From: Lachnospiraceae bacterium AM48-27BH
GTDB taxonomy: Bacteria > Bacillota > Clostridia > Lachnospirales > Lachnospiraceae
Length of the DNA stretch: 64,000 bases
Direction of reading: 5' to 3'
Assembly: GCA_003478355.1 (NCBI GenBank)
Contig: QUFC01000006.1
Span: 79,818 to 143,817, forward strand
The translations under genes were made by a program, and so were the position numbers. This document shows, piece after piece, positions 29,212 to 38,306 of the stretch; the first letter of the stretch is position 1, and each line of letters begins with the position of its first letter. The notes under the pieces are model-generated. The model was not told the origin of the DNA. It did no database searches and saw only the letters and a program-made list of their open reading frames with translations.

Positions 29212-30846
29212 ATGAAACTAAAGAAGTTAGTAGCATTGGGGCTTAGTACGGGATTGGCAGTGAGCAGTCTGGCGGCATGCGGACAGAAATCAGAACCTGC
29301 TGCAACCAAAGGGGAAAGTGTCAGCACGGAAGCTGCGAAAGCAGAGACGTCTGGAAAGGAAGAAGCAAAGGCTGAGGCCGGAGGTAAATTCACTTACTGG
29401 GTAGAAATGAACGGAAATGCAGCTACCGTAGTAAAAGATTATGGTGAGATTGAGTATTTTAAACAGCTACAGGATATTACCGGAGTACAGATTGAATTTA
29501 TGCATCCACCGGCAGGACAGGCAAAAGAACAGTTTAAACTGTTGATCGCTTCCAGAAAAGATCTTCCAGATGTGATTGCGGCAGACTGGTTGACCATGTA
29601 TCCAGGCGGACCAGAGAAAGCAGTAAAAGATGGTATTATCATTGATCTGAATGATTACATTGATCAGTTACCTAATTATAAAGCATTCTTAGAGTCCAAT
29701 CCAGATTATGCAAAACAGGCAGTGACAGATGAAGGAACTTTATTTGGCTTCCATGGAATCAATGTGGATACGGAACACCCAAGTGATGCAGGTTTGATTG
29801 TTCGCCAGGACTGGCTGGATGATCTGGGACTTAAAGTGCCAGAAACCATTGATGAGTGGGAAAATGTATTAAGAAAGTTTAAAGAAGAGAAAGGTGCGAC
29901 TGCTCCATTTACGGTATTGCTTTCTAATTTCCTGACACACAACGGATTTAATTCTGCATATGGTGTTGGCAATGACTTTTATCTTGATGATGACGGCAAT
30001 ATCCAGTATGGTCCGATTCAGCCTGCATACAAGGATTATCTGACAATATTAAATAAATGGTATAAAGAAGGCTTGATTGATCCAGATTTTGCATCCATTG
30101 ATAACAAGACCATTAGTTCTAATATGATCAATGGTAAATCTGGTGTTACCTGGGCTTATATCGGATCAGGTATGGGAACCTGGACAAATGCGGCAACGGA
30201 AGAGGGGTACAAACTGGCAGGTTGTGCTAACCCTGTATTAAATAAGGGCGATGAAGGAACTTTTACCGGAAGATATAAACATAAAGTCATGATCACAGCT
30301 GCAGTAACCACCAATGCTAAGAATCTTGATGGTATTTTAAAACAGTTTGATTACCTGTATACAGAAGAAGGAAAAATGCTGAAGAATTTCGGTATTGAAG
30401 GCGTTCACTACAATATGGTGGACGGAAAACCTGTTTATACCGATCTGATTCTGAAGAATCCAGATGGGCTTTCTGTATCAGAGGCCATGGCAAAATATAT
30501 CCAGTGCAGTTATCCGGCAGCAGGAATGGTAAACCTTCCAGAATATCAGGAGCAGTATTATGCACTTCCAGAACAGAAGGAAGCATCTGTTAACTTCAAT
30601 ACATTTGCAGAAAATGCAAAGAAGCACGTATTGCCGCCAATTACTGCGAACTCCGATGAGAGCAAAGAACTGGCTAATATTATGTCCCAGATTGAGATTT
30701 ACAGAGATGAATCTATTGTGGCATTTATCACAGGTGCTACTTCTTTAGATGAGTTTGATAATTTCGTGAAAGAAATCAATAATATGGGAATTGAAAAAGC
30801 TATTGAAATTAAAAAAGCTGGATTAGCGCGTTATAATGCACGTTAA
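29212..30846 (+). CDS. Extracellular solute-binding lipoprotein (LplA/YtcQ-like)
   Basis: 544 residues. Signal peptide with lipobox LAAC (Cys23) and charged linker, then the long solute-binding fold of the LplA/YtcQ group: YFKQLQDITGVQIEFMHPP, DLPDVIAADW, YIDQLPNYKAF, DLNDYI, and WLDDLGLKVPETIDEW. Members bind oligosaccharides and work with LplB/LplC-type permeases, which follow. Start has AGGAGGAGATGGG upstream. First gene of the locus-2 transport operon. Confidence 0.9.
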   Translation: MKLKKLVALGLSTGLAVSSLAACGQKSEPAATKGESVSTEAAKAETSGKEEAKAEAGGKFTYWVEMNGNAATVVKDYGEIEYFKQLQDITGVQIEFMHPPAGQAKEQFKLLIASRKDLPDVIAADWLTMYPGGPEKAVKDGIIIDLNDYIDQLPNYKAFLESNPDYAKQAVTDEGTLFGFHGINVDTEHPSDAGLIVRQDWLDDLGLKVPETIDEWENVLRKFKEEKGATAPFTVLLSNFLTHNGFNSAYGVGNDFYLDDDGNIQYGPIQPAYKDYLTILNKWYKEGLIDPDFASIDNKTISSNMINGKSGVTWAYIGSGMGTWTNAATEEGYKLAGCANPVLNKGDEGTFTGRYKHKVMITAAVTTNAKNLDGILKQFDYLYTEEGKMLKNFGIEGVHYNMVDGKPVYTDLILKNPDGLSVSEAMAKYIQCSYPAAGMVNLPEYQEQYYALPEQKEASVNFNTFAENAKKHVLPPITANSDESKELANIMSQIEIYRDESIVAFITGATSLDEFDNFVKEINNMGIEKAIEIKKAGLARYNAR

Positions 30847-30857
30847 AATGTGATTCT

Positions 30858-30887
30858 AAGGGCTGCTGCAAGATTGCAGCGGCCCTT
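30858..30887 (+). other. Intercistronic hairpin between lipoprotein and permease genes
   Basis: AAGGGCTGCTGC (30858-30869) pairs with GCAGCGGCCCTT (30876-30887), with one G-T pair and a 6-base loop. Same position as the hairpin at 8321-8349 in locus 1. Confidence 0.8.
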
Positions 30888-30930
30888 GAATGTTAGGATG
30901 AGGTCCTATTTTTTAGGAAAGAGGAAAACT

Positions 30931-31854
30931 ATGGGGGAAAAAATCAAGAAGAAGATTGGCAGGGAGTGGAACAGAAACAAATACCTTTATTTCCTGTGCC
31001 TGCCGTTCTTAATCTATTATATTCTATTTCATTATGGTCCAATAAGTGGGCTTTTGATGGCGTTTCAGGATTATAGCATTGTAGACGGGATTTGGAACAG
31101 CCCATTTATTGGATTTGAGAATTTTATCCGTTTTTTCCAGAGCCAGTATTTTGTTCGTTTGGTAAAAAATACACTTCTTTTAAGCATTTATAATATTGCA
31201 TGGGGCTTCCCGGCACCGCTAATTCTGGCGCTTCTTTTGAATGAGGTCAGAAACCAGAGATTTAAGAAGGCGGTGCAGACGATCACTTACCTTCCACATT
31301 TTATTTCTCTGGTCGTTGTCTGTGGTATGTTGACACAATTTTTATCCAGAGATGGATTTATTACGAATATTCTGGTGCATCTTGGCGTTATGGAGCCAAC
31401 AAACCTTTTAGGAGAAAAACAGTATTTTCGCACCATTTATATTGCCAGTGGTATTTGGCAGGAAATTGGCTGGGGAACCATCATTTATCTGGCGGCACTA
31501 TCAGGAGTAGATGAACAGCTATATGAGGCTGCAAGAATTGATGGGGCTAACCGTTTTCATTGTATGACGAATATTACATTGCCATCCATTGCACCGACCA
31601 TTATCATGCTTCTGATTTTAAAGGTTGGAAAAGTTATGAGTGTAGGATTTGAAAAGATTATTCTTTTATACAATCCACAGACTTATGAGGTGGCAGATGT
31701 ACTTTCCAGTTATATTTACCGCTATGGTCTTGGAGGAAGCTTTGACTATGGGTACACAACTGCAATTGGTATGTTCTCTTCAGTGATTAATTTTATTCTT
31801 GTTATTTCGGCTAATAAGATCAGCAAAAAACTGACAGAGACCGGAATCTGGTAA
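30931..31854 (+). CDS. ABC transporter permease (LplB/YteP-like)
   Basis: 307 residues from the ATG at 30931 (GAAAGAGG upstream); the frame before it overlaps the intercistronic hairpin and is unlikely to be translated. Six predicted helices and the EAA loop LYEAARIDGANRFHCM. LplB/YteP permeases pair with LplC/YtcP and import complex saccharides. Followed 12 bases later by its partner. Confidence 0.9.
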   Translation: MGEKIKKKIGREWNRNKYLYFLCLPFLIYYILFHYGPISGLLMAFQDYSIVDGIWNSPFIGFENFIRFFQSQYFVRLVKNTLLLSIYNIAWGFPAPLILALLLNEVRNQRFKKAVQTITYLPHFISLVVVCGMLTQFLSRDGFITNILVHLGVMEPTNLLGEKQYFRTIYIASGIWQEIGWGTIIYLAALSGVDEQLYEAARIDGANRFHCMTNITLPSIAPTIIMLLILKVGKVMSVGFEKIILLYNPQTYEVADVLSSYIYRYGLGGSFDYGYTTAIGMFSSVINFILVISANKISKKLTETGIW

Positions 31855-31866
31855 GGAGGGGAGACT

Positions 31867-32754
31867 ATGAAATATAAAGGCTCTTTGGGAAGCCGCATTT
31901 TTGATGTTGTCAATGTCGTAGGACTTACCCTTATTATGGTAGTCACTTTGTATCCGGTTATTTATGTTGTGTTGGCTTCTGTCAGTGATTCTAATCGACT
32001 GCTGGCCTATACAGGACTTTTAGTAAAGCCATTGGGATTTAATACAGCGGCATATGCAGCAGTAATTAAGAATCCGAATATTTTGTCTGGCTATATGGTA
32101 ACAATCTTTGTAGTAGTTGTAGGAACCATATTAAATATTTTAGCAACATCGGTATCTGCGTTTGTACTGACGAGAAAGCGTTTTCCGTTTCGCATTCCAT
32201 TTACGCTGATGGCGGTATTTACCATGTATTTCAGTGGAGGTATGATTCCGAGATATTTATTTATTAATGACACATTAGGTTTAGGAAATACGGTATGGGC
32301 CTTGATTCTGCCAGGTATGATCTCCACTTATAATATGATCATTATGAAAAATAACTTTGAATCGATTCCTGATAGTCTGGAGGAATCAGCCAGAATGGAC
32401 GGAGCCAATGATATCGTAATTCTTTTTAAGATTGTACTGCCATTGTCAAAAGCAATTTTAGCAGTTATGGTTCTAATGTATGGTGTTAGTCACTGGAACG
32501 CCTGGTTTGATGCCATGCTATTCATCAGAAAACGGGATCTGTATCCACTTCAGATTATTTTAAGAGAAATTTTGATTGCCAATTCGACGGACAGTATGAT
32601 GGCAGGAAGTGGAATGAGCAGTGATGTGGAGGCAATCGGTGAAAGTATTAAATACGCAACGATTGTAGTTGCTACAGCACCGATTTTATGTGTTTACCCG
32701 TTTATTCAAAAATACTTTACTAAAGGTGTTATGCTTGGTGCCGTGAAAGGATAG
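31867..32754 (+). CDS. ABC transporter permease (LplC/YtcP-like)
   Basis: 295 residues, six helices, EAA loop LEESARMDGANDIVIL, and the LplC-type ending FIQKYFTKGVMLGAVKG. Ribosome site AAGGAGGGG. No ATPase gene is present in this locus either, so both importers probably share a multitask ATPase encoded elsewhere. Confidence 0.9.
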   Translation: MKYKGSLGSRIFDVVNVVGLTLIMVVTLYPVIYVVLASVSDSNRLLAYTGLLVKPLGFNTAAYAAVIKNPNILSGYMVTIFVVVVGTILNILATSVSAFVLTRKRFPFRIPFTLMAVFTMYFSGGMIPRYLFINDTLGLGNTVWALILPGMISTYNMIIMKNNFESIPDSLEESARMDGANDIVILFKIVLPLSKAILAVMVLMYGVSHWNAWFDAMLFIRKRDLYPLQIILREILIANSTDSMMAGSGMSSDVEAIGESIKYATIVVATAPILCVYPFIQKYFTKGVMLGAVKG

Positions 32755-32757
32755 AGA

Positions 32758-34245
32758 ATGATGGAAAAGAAACCAAATGTAATAATTATTATGGCGGATC
32801 AATTAAGATATGATATGCTGGAAAAAGGAATCACACCAAATATTCAGCAGATAGCGGAAGATGGAGTAGTCTTTAATAACTGTTATTGTGCTTGTCCATT
32901 ATGTGTCCCGGCTCGTGGCGCATTCTTTACGGGAACTTATCCAGGAAATAATGGAAGTATGATCAATCCATGGGCACCGGTAGATCGGTCTTATGGAATG
33001 GTGAAGAAAGAGTTTGATAATTTGTATACGTTGATGGAAAATCAGTGGAACAGCATTCATGCAGGAAAACAGCATTTGTATACAGAAGGGGAAAAGCTGG
33101 AATGTCGTGAAAATAGTCCAACAAAGTTTGCTGCTACCGATGATACATACTTTCAGCACTTGAAAGCTGAAGGAAGAAGAAAGCCAGGAGGGCCAGAATT
33201 TCGGACGCTAGTTCCAGAGATGGCAGAGGGAAAATATACCCGTGCGGTCAGCTATTCCATTCCGACAACAGGTTGTTATGAAGAAGGTTATGAACATTTC
33301 TATGATGGATTTTACACAGAAAGAGCGTTGGCGGCTTTAAAAGAACGGGATACATCGAAACCATTGTTATTAAATATGATGTATCTGGCACCCCATCCGC
33401 CATTTGATATTCCGGAACCATGGTATTCCAGGTTTGAAAAGGCAGAAGTTTCAGAGAATGTGGGAATCTGGTATGATAGACAGTCTCCTTTGCAGATGTA
33501 TAATCTGACAGGGGCCGCAGGCAGCCGATATAGCCGGGAACAGTGGAAAGAGGTATGGAGGGTTTATGAAGGATTGGTCAGCCTTTTAGACGATTGTGTT
33601 GGCAAAATTCTTGATGAACTGAAACGCCAGGGAATCTATGATGATTCTCTGATTATTTTTACTGCGGATCATGGAGAAATGCTTGGATCTCATCGACTGT
33701 TCCAGAAGATGTGTATGTATGAAGAGTCAGCGAGAACTCCGGTATATATCAAATTTCCGAAAGGATATTCCTGTTCTAAGAAGAAATATGACCAGTATAT
33801 CAGTTCCATTGACATTTTCCCAACCATATGTGAATTCCTGGGTCTTCATCCGGTTCACAAGGTAGATGGTGAGTCCTTGATGCCGATCTTGACAGGTCAG
33901 AAACAGGAATTAGATCGAAAGGAGCTGTATATCCAGTTTGATGGAAATGGAGCAAGATCAAATTTCCAGCGATGCGTAATGAAAGATGGTTATAAGCTGA
34001 TCGCAGATATTTTTAAGGATGAAACTTATCTGGAACTTTATCAGGTGGAAAAAGATCCATATGAGACAGAAAATCTTGTATTTGATCCAGGATATGATGC
34101 GAAAACGGAAGAATTACTGAAACTGCTGAGAATTCATATGGAAGAGATGAATGATGAGCAAAAAGTGAAGGAGATCTGTTTAAACGAATTCCGGGATCAG
34201 TATAATCAGGCTTTTGGAAAAAGAGTATTCGAACAGAAAAAATAG
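32758..34245 (+). CDS. Sulfatase, Cys-type, cytoplasmic
   Basis: 495 residues of the alkaline-phosphatase-like sulfatase family. Metal-binding ADQLR near 14-18; the signature Cys49-Val-Pro-Ala-Arg53, in which Cys is oxidised to formylglycine; DHGEMLGSH near 302-310 supplies metal ligands and a catalytic His. Cys rather than Ser suggests maturation by an anaerobic radical-SAM enzyme (anSME), not encoded in this window. There is no signal peptide, so it would desulfate imported sugars in the cytoplasm. ATG at 32758 and 32761 are both possible. Only 3 bases separate it from the permease gene, showing a common transcript. Confidence 0.92.
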   Translation: MMEKKPNVIIIMADQLRYDMLEKGITPNIQQIAEDGVVFNNCYCACPLCVPARGAFFTGTYPGNNGSMINPWAPVDRSYGMVKKEFDNLYTLMENQWNSIHAGKQHLYTEGEKLECRENSPTKFAATDDTYFQHLKAEGRRKPGGPEFRTLVPEMAEGKYTRAVSYSIPTTGCYEEGYEHFYDGFYTERALAALKERDTSKPLLLNMMYLAPHPPFDIPEPWYSRFEKAEVSENVGIWYDRQSPLQMYNLTGAAGSRYSREQWKEVWRVYEGLVSLLDDCVGKILDELKRQGIYDDSLIIFTADHGEMLGSHRLFQKMCMYEESARTPVYIKFPKGYSCSKKKYDQYISSIDIFPTICEFLGLHPVHKVDGESLMPILTGQKQELDRKELYIQFDGNGARSNFQRCVMKDGYKLIADIFKDETYLELYQVEKDPYETENLVFDPGYDAKTEELLKLLRIHMEEMNDEQKVKEICLNEFRDQYNQAFGKRVFEQKK

Positions 34246-34257
34246 TGGGGGAGAAGC

Positions 34258-35550
34258 ATGAAACAACCCATACGGGCAATCATTGTCGGAGCAGGACATC
34301 GTTCTCTCATTTACGCCAGTCTGGCAGACCGTCATCCGGAAAGATTACAGATTGTAGGGGTGGCGGAACCGAATGAGGTTCGCCGGAAGATGGTGCAGGA
34401 GAAATATGGTTTATGTGAGGAGATGTGTTTTCATGATGCGGAGAAACTGGCTGAGAAGGGGAAATTAGCGGATGCTGTGATTAATGGTACCATGGATGAT
34501 CAGCATGTGGAAACCACAGTGGTTCTCTTAAAAGCAGGCTATGATGTATTGTTAGAAAAGCCATTTGCTGTAAATGAAGAGGAAATGGAAACTCTGGTAA
34601 AAACAGCCAGGGAATGTGGAAGAAAGGTTATGATTTGTCATGTGTTGCGTTATGCGCCATTTTATAAAACAATCAAAGAAGAATTGCTGCGTGGAACGAT
34701 TGGCGAGATTATCAATATTCAGATGACAGAGCATGTCAGCTATCATCATATGGCGGTATCTTATGTGCGCGGAAAGTGGGCATCTGAGAAGCTTTGTCAT
34801 GCACCAATGCTTTTGGCAAAATCCTGCCATGATTTGGATCTGATGATGTGGTTTATGGATCGGACGAGTCCGACGGATGTAGCTAGTTTTGGATCAGATT
34901 TCCAGTTTGTGAAAGAAAAGAAACCGGAAAATGCCGGAACAAGGTGTCTGACAGATTGTCCGTTGGAAAAGAATTGTATATATTCAGCGGAGAAAAATTA
35001 TCTAACTCCGCCGTATCGTTGGGAGTTTTATGTCTGGGAATCTTTAGAAGGAATCAATGCAGACTTGAAGAAAAAACGGGAGTCATTAAAAACAGATAAT
35101 CCATATGGAAAGTGTGTATGGGAGTGTGAGCGGGATGGTAATGTTGATCATCAGTCAGTCATGGTCCGGTTTGCCAATGGAAGCACAGGTACCTTCAATA
35201 TGATCGGAGGTGCATCCCGTGCAGAACGGAATATTCATATTATTGGAACGCAGGGAGAGATTAAAGGTACATTTGATGATTCCAGGTTTGTGATTCGCAG
35301 GTCCGATCCTGAGACTCCGGATGGTTATACGGAGACTATTGTTGATTTAAAAATCAGCGGTGATAAAGCTGGAATGAAAGGCGAACATGGAGGTGGAGAT
35401 CGGTTATTGGCAGAAGATTTTGTCAATTATGTGGCCGGGGAGAAGGGATCCATTTCTAGTACTTCTCTGGAGCAGTCAGTATTGGGACATCTGGCGGTAT
35501 TCCGGGCAGAAAAAGCGCGGAAAGAAAACAGAGTGGTATCAATGGAATAA
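34258..35550 (+). CDS. Gfo/Idh/MocA family oxidoreductase
   Basis: 430 residues. N-terminal Rossmann fold with IIVGAGHRS near 9-17, then the family's EKPFAVNEEEM near 100-110. The C-terminal domain includes SCHDLDLMMWFMD near 197 and a Cys-rich insertion (CLTDCPLEKNC) near 225-240. Such enzymes oxidise or epimerise sugars with NAD(P). Twelve bases after the sulfatase, GGGGGAG ribosome site. It probably acts on the desulfated sugar released in the previous step; the substrate is unknown. Confidence 0.88.
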   Translation: MKQPIRAIIVGAGHRSLIYASLADRHPERLQIVGVAEPNEVRRKMVQEKYGLCEEMCFHDAEKLAEKGKLADAVINGTMDDQHVETTVVLLKAGYDVLLEKPFAVNEEEMETLVKTARECGRKVMICHVLRYAPFYKTIKEELLRGTIGEIINIQMTEHVSYHHMAVSYVRGKWASEKLCHAPMLLAKSCHDLDLMMWFMDRTSPTDVASFGSDFQFVKEKKPENAGTRCLTDCPLEKNCIYSAEKNYLTPPYRWEFYVWESLEGINADLKKKRESLKTDNPYGKCVWECERDGNVDHQSVMVRFANGSTGTFNMIGGASRAERNIHIIGTQGEIKGTFDDSRFVIRRSDPETPDGYTETIVDLKISGDKAGMKGEHGGGDRLLAEDFVNYVAGEKGSISSTSLEQSVLGHLAVFRAEKARKENRVVSME

Positions 35551-35789
35551 TTCACTTGATTTCCATGAGAGAAGATAAAACAGGAAAAGCATTTAACTCA
35601 CACACGGATTTCTGGTCAGAATGGACTCTTGTCACGCATTTTATCATGTGTTAAGATTATATTGCAAAGATAGATATCCCAAAAGTTCATAGCGAACTTA
35701 TTACGAAAGAAAAAAATGATGTACCGTGAAGTATTTCAGGAATCATCAAAAACTCAGGTATGTAAATATGTAATAAGGGAGTAAAGAAT

Positions 35790-36013
35790 ATGGGACAAAA
35801 AGATACTACTGAAAAGCTTCTTATGGATTACAATGATGTCTTTGCAGATATTGTAAATGGATTGTTGTGCAAAGGCGAGCAGGTGGTTCAACCATGTGAT
35901 TTGGTTATGTCTCAGCCAATTTCCCAGTATAAAGCAGACGGAAAGATTCACGAAATGGAACGTGATGTATGTAACTACTGGAAACCAGGCAATGTATGAA
36001 TTGCGCTTTATCA
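35790..36013 (+). pseudogene. 5' fragment of an Rpn family (PD-(D/E)XK) nuclease gene
   Basis: Encodes MGQKDTTEKLLMDYNDVFADIVNGLL..., the typical start of Rpn-like recombination-promoting nuclease/putative transposase proteins, with ribosome site AAGGGAG. After GNV a TGA (35998-36000) occurs where the family usually has Arg, followed by IALY in the same frame, after which similarity stops at about 36013. The rest of the N-terminal nuclease core is missing and sequence of a TnpB element begins. The matching C-terminal part resumes at about 37549. Confidence 0.75.
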
Positions 36014-36192
36014 TAAAATCGGCAAAATACTCCCATTCCTCTTAGGTGGCGAGATGAATGCCGCTATAACGATACATAGACAGATGGAAAATGGTAAGCA
36101 ATTACGATTCTTTCTCTTCCCTTTTGTGGATACATGTGCTATAATCAAAACAGAACATATGTTCTACACCGATTAGAAAAGGAGGAACTGCT

Positions 36193-37443
36193 TTGTATTT
36201 GACCGTATGCCAGCAGCTAAAACATCTGTCCAAAGACGAATTCCTCATTCTACGGGAATTATGCCGTACAGCGAAAAATTTGACCAACCAGGCCATCTAC
36301 CAGATACGGCAGCATTACTTTGAACATAGCCAGTATCTCCCATATGAGAAAAACTATGCCATCTTAAAGACTTCCGAAAACTATCGGCTGCTGAATTCCA
36401 ACATGGCCCAGCAGATTCTTAAGGAAGTGGACGGAGCTTTTAAGTCTTTCTTCAGCCTGTTGAAACTGGCAAAACAGGGAAAGTATCCCTTTTCATCCTG
36501 CAGACTGCCCAAATACCTTCCAAAAGACGGCTATGCAACCCTGATCGTCGGGTTTGTAAGACTGAATGGGAACCGGTTTGTCCTTCCGTACTCAGCAGCG
36601 TATAAGAAGCATCATAAACCGGTCACCATTACCATCCCGCCGATCCTGGCAGATAAAACCATTAAGGAGATCCGTATCATCCCAAAAGCAGACGCCAGGT
36701 TCTTTGAGATCCAGTACACCTATCAGGTGGAAGTGGCTCAGAGAAATCTGAATCCAACCCATGCACTGGCAATCGACTTCGGGATCGATAATCTCATGAC
36801 GGCCGTCTCCAACAGAGGGGAAAGCTTCCTCATTGATGGGAAGCGCTTAAAATCCATCAACCAGTGGTTCAACAAGCAGAACGCCTGCCTGCAGAGCGTC
36901 AAAGACAAGCAGCACTATGGAAAGAAAACAACCAGACGTCAGACCGCTTTGCAGAGGAAGAGAAACAACCAGGTCCGTGACTACATGGGGAAAGCAGCGA
37001 AACAGGTGGTCACCTACTGCATCCGGAATGATATCGGAACCCTGATCGTGGGTTACAACACCACCTTCCAGCGCTCCTCTGACCTTGGCAGGCGGATGAA
37101 CCAGGTCTTTGTGGGAATCCCGTTCGGGATACTCCGCAGGAAACTGAAATATCTGTGTGAAATGAATGGGATCCGCTACGTGGAACAGGAGGAAAGCTAC
37201 ACTTCCATGGCATCCTTCTGGGATCTGGATGAGATGCCCGTATATGGAGAAGCAGGATTTGTGCCACCGGTCTTTTCCGGCCGTCGGATCTGCCGTGGTT
37301 TGTATCAGGACCGCGCTGGAAGGCGGATCAACGCTGATGTCAATGGTGCTCTAAATATCATGCGTAAATGTAACATTGTGAGCCTAAGGGCTCTATATGC
37401 TAGAGGCGATGTGGATACGCCTGTAAGAATAAGGATCGCCTGA
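36193..37443 (+). CDS. tnpB: TnpB, RNA-guided endonuclease of IS605-family element
   Basis: 416 residues. TTG start with GGAGGA seven bases upstream; a TATAAT with preceding TGC (36140-36145) is a likely promoter. N-terminal helical region, then a RuvC fold with its three acidic residues visible: Asp195 in AIDFGIDNL, Glu334 in EESYTS, and Asp382 in NADVNGALNI. The usual CxxC zinc finger between Glu and the last Asp is replaced by SFWDLDEMP...GRRICRGLYQ, a known zinc-less variant. TnpB uses an RNA from the element's right end to cut DNA at the donor site. The triad is intact, so it may be active. Confidence 0.9.
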   Translation: MYLTVCQQLKHLSKDEFLILRELCRTAKNLTNQAIYQIRQHYFEHSQYLPYEKNYAILKTSENYRLLNSNMAQQILKEVDGAFKSFFSLLKLAKQGKYPFSSCRLPKYLPKDGYATLIVGFVRLNGNRFVLPYSAAYKKHHKPVTITIPPILADKTIKEIRIIPKADARFFEIQYTYQVEVAQRNLNPTHALAIDFGIDNLMTAVSNRGESFLIDGKRLKSINQWFNKQNACLQSVKDKQHYGKKTTRRQTALQRKRNNQVRDYMGKAAKQVVTYCIRNDIGTLIVGYNTTFQRSSDLGRRMNQVFVGIPFGILRRKLKYLCEMNGIRYVEQEESYTSMASFWDLDEMPVYGEAGFVPPVFSGRRICRGLYQDRAGRRINADVNGALNIMRKCNIVSLRALYARGDVDTPVRIRIA

Positions 37444-37547
37444 GAGCAGGTGGAAACTCAAAGATCAAACTTCTTAAACGGGAGTCCAAGGACTCCCCAG
37501 AAGCCCCCACTTCAAATTTCTTCAAAATTAAGTGGTGGGTAATTCAC
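37444..37547 (+). ncRNA. Putative omega (guide) RNA region at the TnpB element right end
   Basis: TnpB guide RNAs overlap the end of tnpB and the element's right end, with the guide taken from flanking DNA. Here two strong hairpins (37480-37497 and 37504-37539) follow the tnpB stop, then the flank starting near GCCGTTTCGG (37548). The exact RNA ends are not visible; the 5' end may lie inside tnpB. Confidence 0.5.
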
Positions 37548-37548
37548 G

Positions 37549-37962
37549 CCGTTTCGGATAATTGCCAGATTCTTTGTGGAAAAGAGGAAAAATCCTGACT
37601 ATATTCCGGAAGATCCAATGGAAATTGAGCATGTGGATGAATTTTTGAAGCTGATGGCAGTTTTAACGGGTGATAATCGGTATGTTGATATTTTGAGGTT
37701 TGATGGAAAGGAGATTGTGAGCATGTGTGACGTTGCAGCGAGATTAGAGAATATTGGTTTACAGAAAGGTCTGGCAGAAGGCGATCTGAGACGACTGATA
37801 AAGCAAACTTGTAAAAAAATGCAGGCACTTCTTTCAGCTGAGGAGATTGCAGACGATCTTGCTGAGGATGATGTTGCGCTTATCCAGAAGATCATGGATG
37901 CAGCCAAAGAATTTGCACCGGAGTATGATATTGATGCGATTTATGAGAAAGTGGCTAAATAA
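37549..37962 (+). pseudogene. 3' fragment of the Rpn family nuclease gene
   Basis: Frame from 37549 reads PFRIIARFFVEKRKNPDYIPEDP and continues to VAK at 37962. This is the C-terminal part of Rpn-type proteins, including DEFLKLMAVLTGDNRY and an acidic helical tail. It has no own start codon or ribosome site for the upstream part; a GTG at 37576 could start a 128-residue product but has no Shine-Dalgarno. The catalytic PD-(D/E)XK core is not present in either fragment, so no functional nuclease remains. Confidence 0.75.
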
Positions 37963-38231
37963 GAATTTCGTGTAACAAAATTTCTATTCAGAATTATTGT
38001 AATAGAAGTATTATGTTGAGTTTAAGGAATCTTGCAGCACATCAAATCATATCCGTAACAGGTATTACAATTCAATCACAGACAGGTTATACTGGAAAGC
38101 AGATTATGGAAATGCTGAAAAAAACATTTGCATTTGCAGAAATGGGAATCAAGAAAGAGTATTGGGACTCTTATGATGATATGAATACAGTGATTGTTCG
38201 GCAAATGGACAAAATGTATGATGAATGTTAA
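37959..38231 (+). pseudogene. Small ORF/fragment with HEPN-like RNxxAH motif
   Basis: Open frame from 37959; the first ATG is 38013 (72 residues) without a good ribosome site. It encodes LRNLAAHQIISVT, an R-x4-H motif as found in HEPN ribonuclease domains, followed by a helical stretch ending SYDDMNTVIVRQMDKMYDEC. It looks like the C-terminal end of a larger HEPN protein (for example a CARF-HEPN or abortive-infection type), with the front missing. I cannot name the family with confidence. It sits directly after the disrupted Rpn gene in a stretch of decayed DNA. Confidence 0.4.
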
Positions 38232-38250
38232 TTTCATAACACAAAACAGT

Positions 38251-38288
38251 AAAAGAGCCCGCCTCTCCATACAAATGGAGAGACGGGC
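38251..38288 (-). terminator. Terminator of luxS (reverse strand)
   Basis: On the reverse strand GCCCGTCTCTCCAT pairs with ATGGAGAGGCGGGC (14 bp, one G-T), followed by TCTTTT. Confidence 0.92.
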
Positions 38289-38306
38289 TTCTATGTTTGG
38301 GGTATT

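Larger units (their letters stand above)
36014..37547 (+). mobile_element. IS605-family (IS1341-like, TnpB-only) insertion element
   Basis: Boundaries are inferred from where Rpn similarity stops (after IALY, about 36013) and resumes (about 37549). The left end carries a short motif CTCCCATTCCTCTTAGGTGG near 36033-36050. The right end carries two hairpins: GGGAGTC/GACTCCC (37480-37497) and CCCCCACTT/AAGTGGTGGG (37504-37539). There is no tnpA, and no terminal inverted repeats are expected for this family. Left flank ends CTTTAT, a possible target/TAM sequence. About 100 codons of the host gene between the two fragments are absent, so this was not a clean insertion or a deletion followed. Confidence 0.75.
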
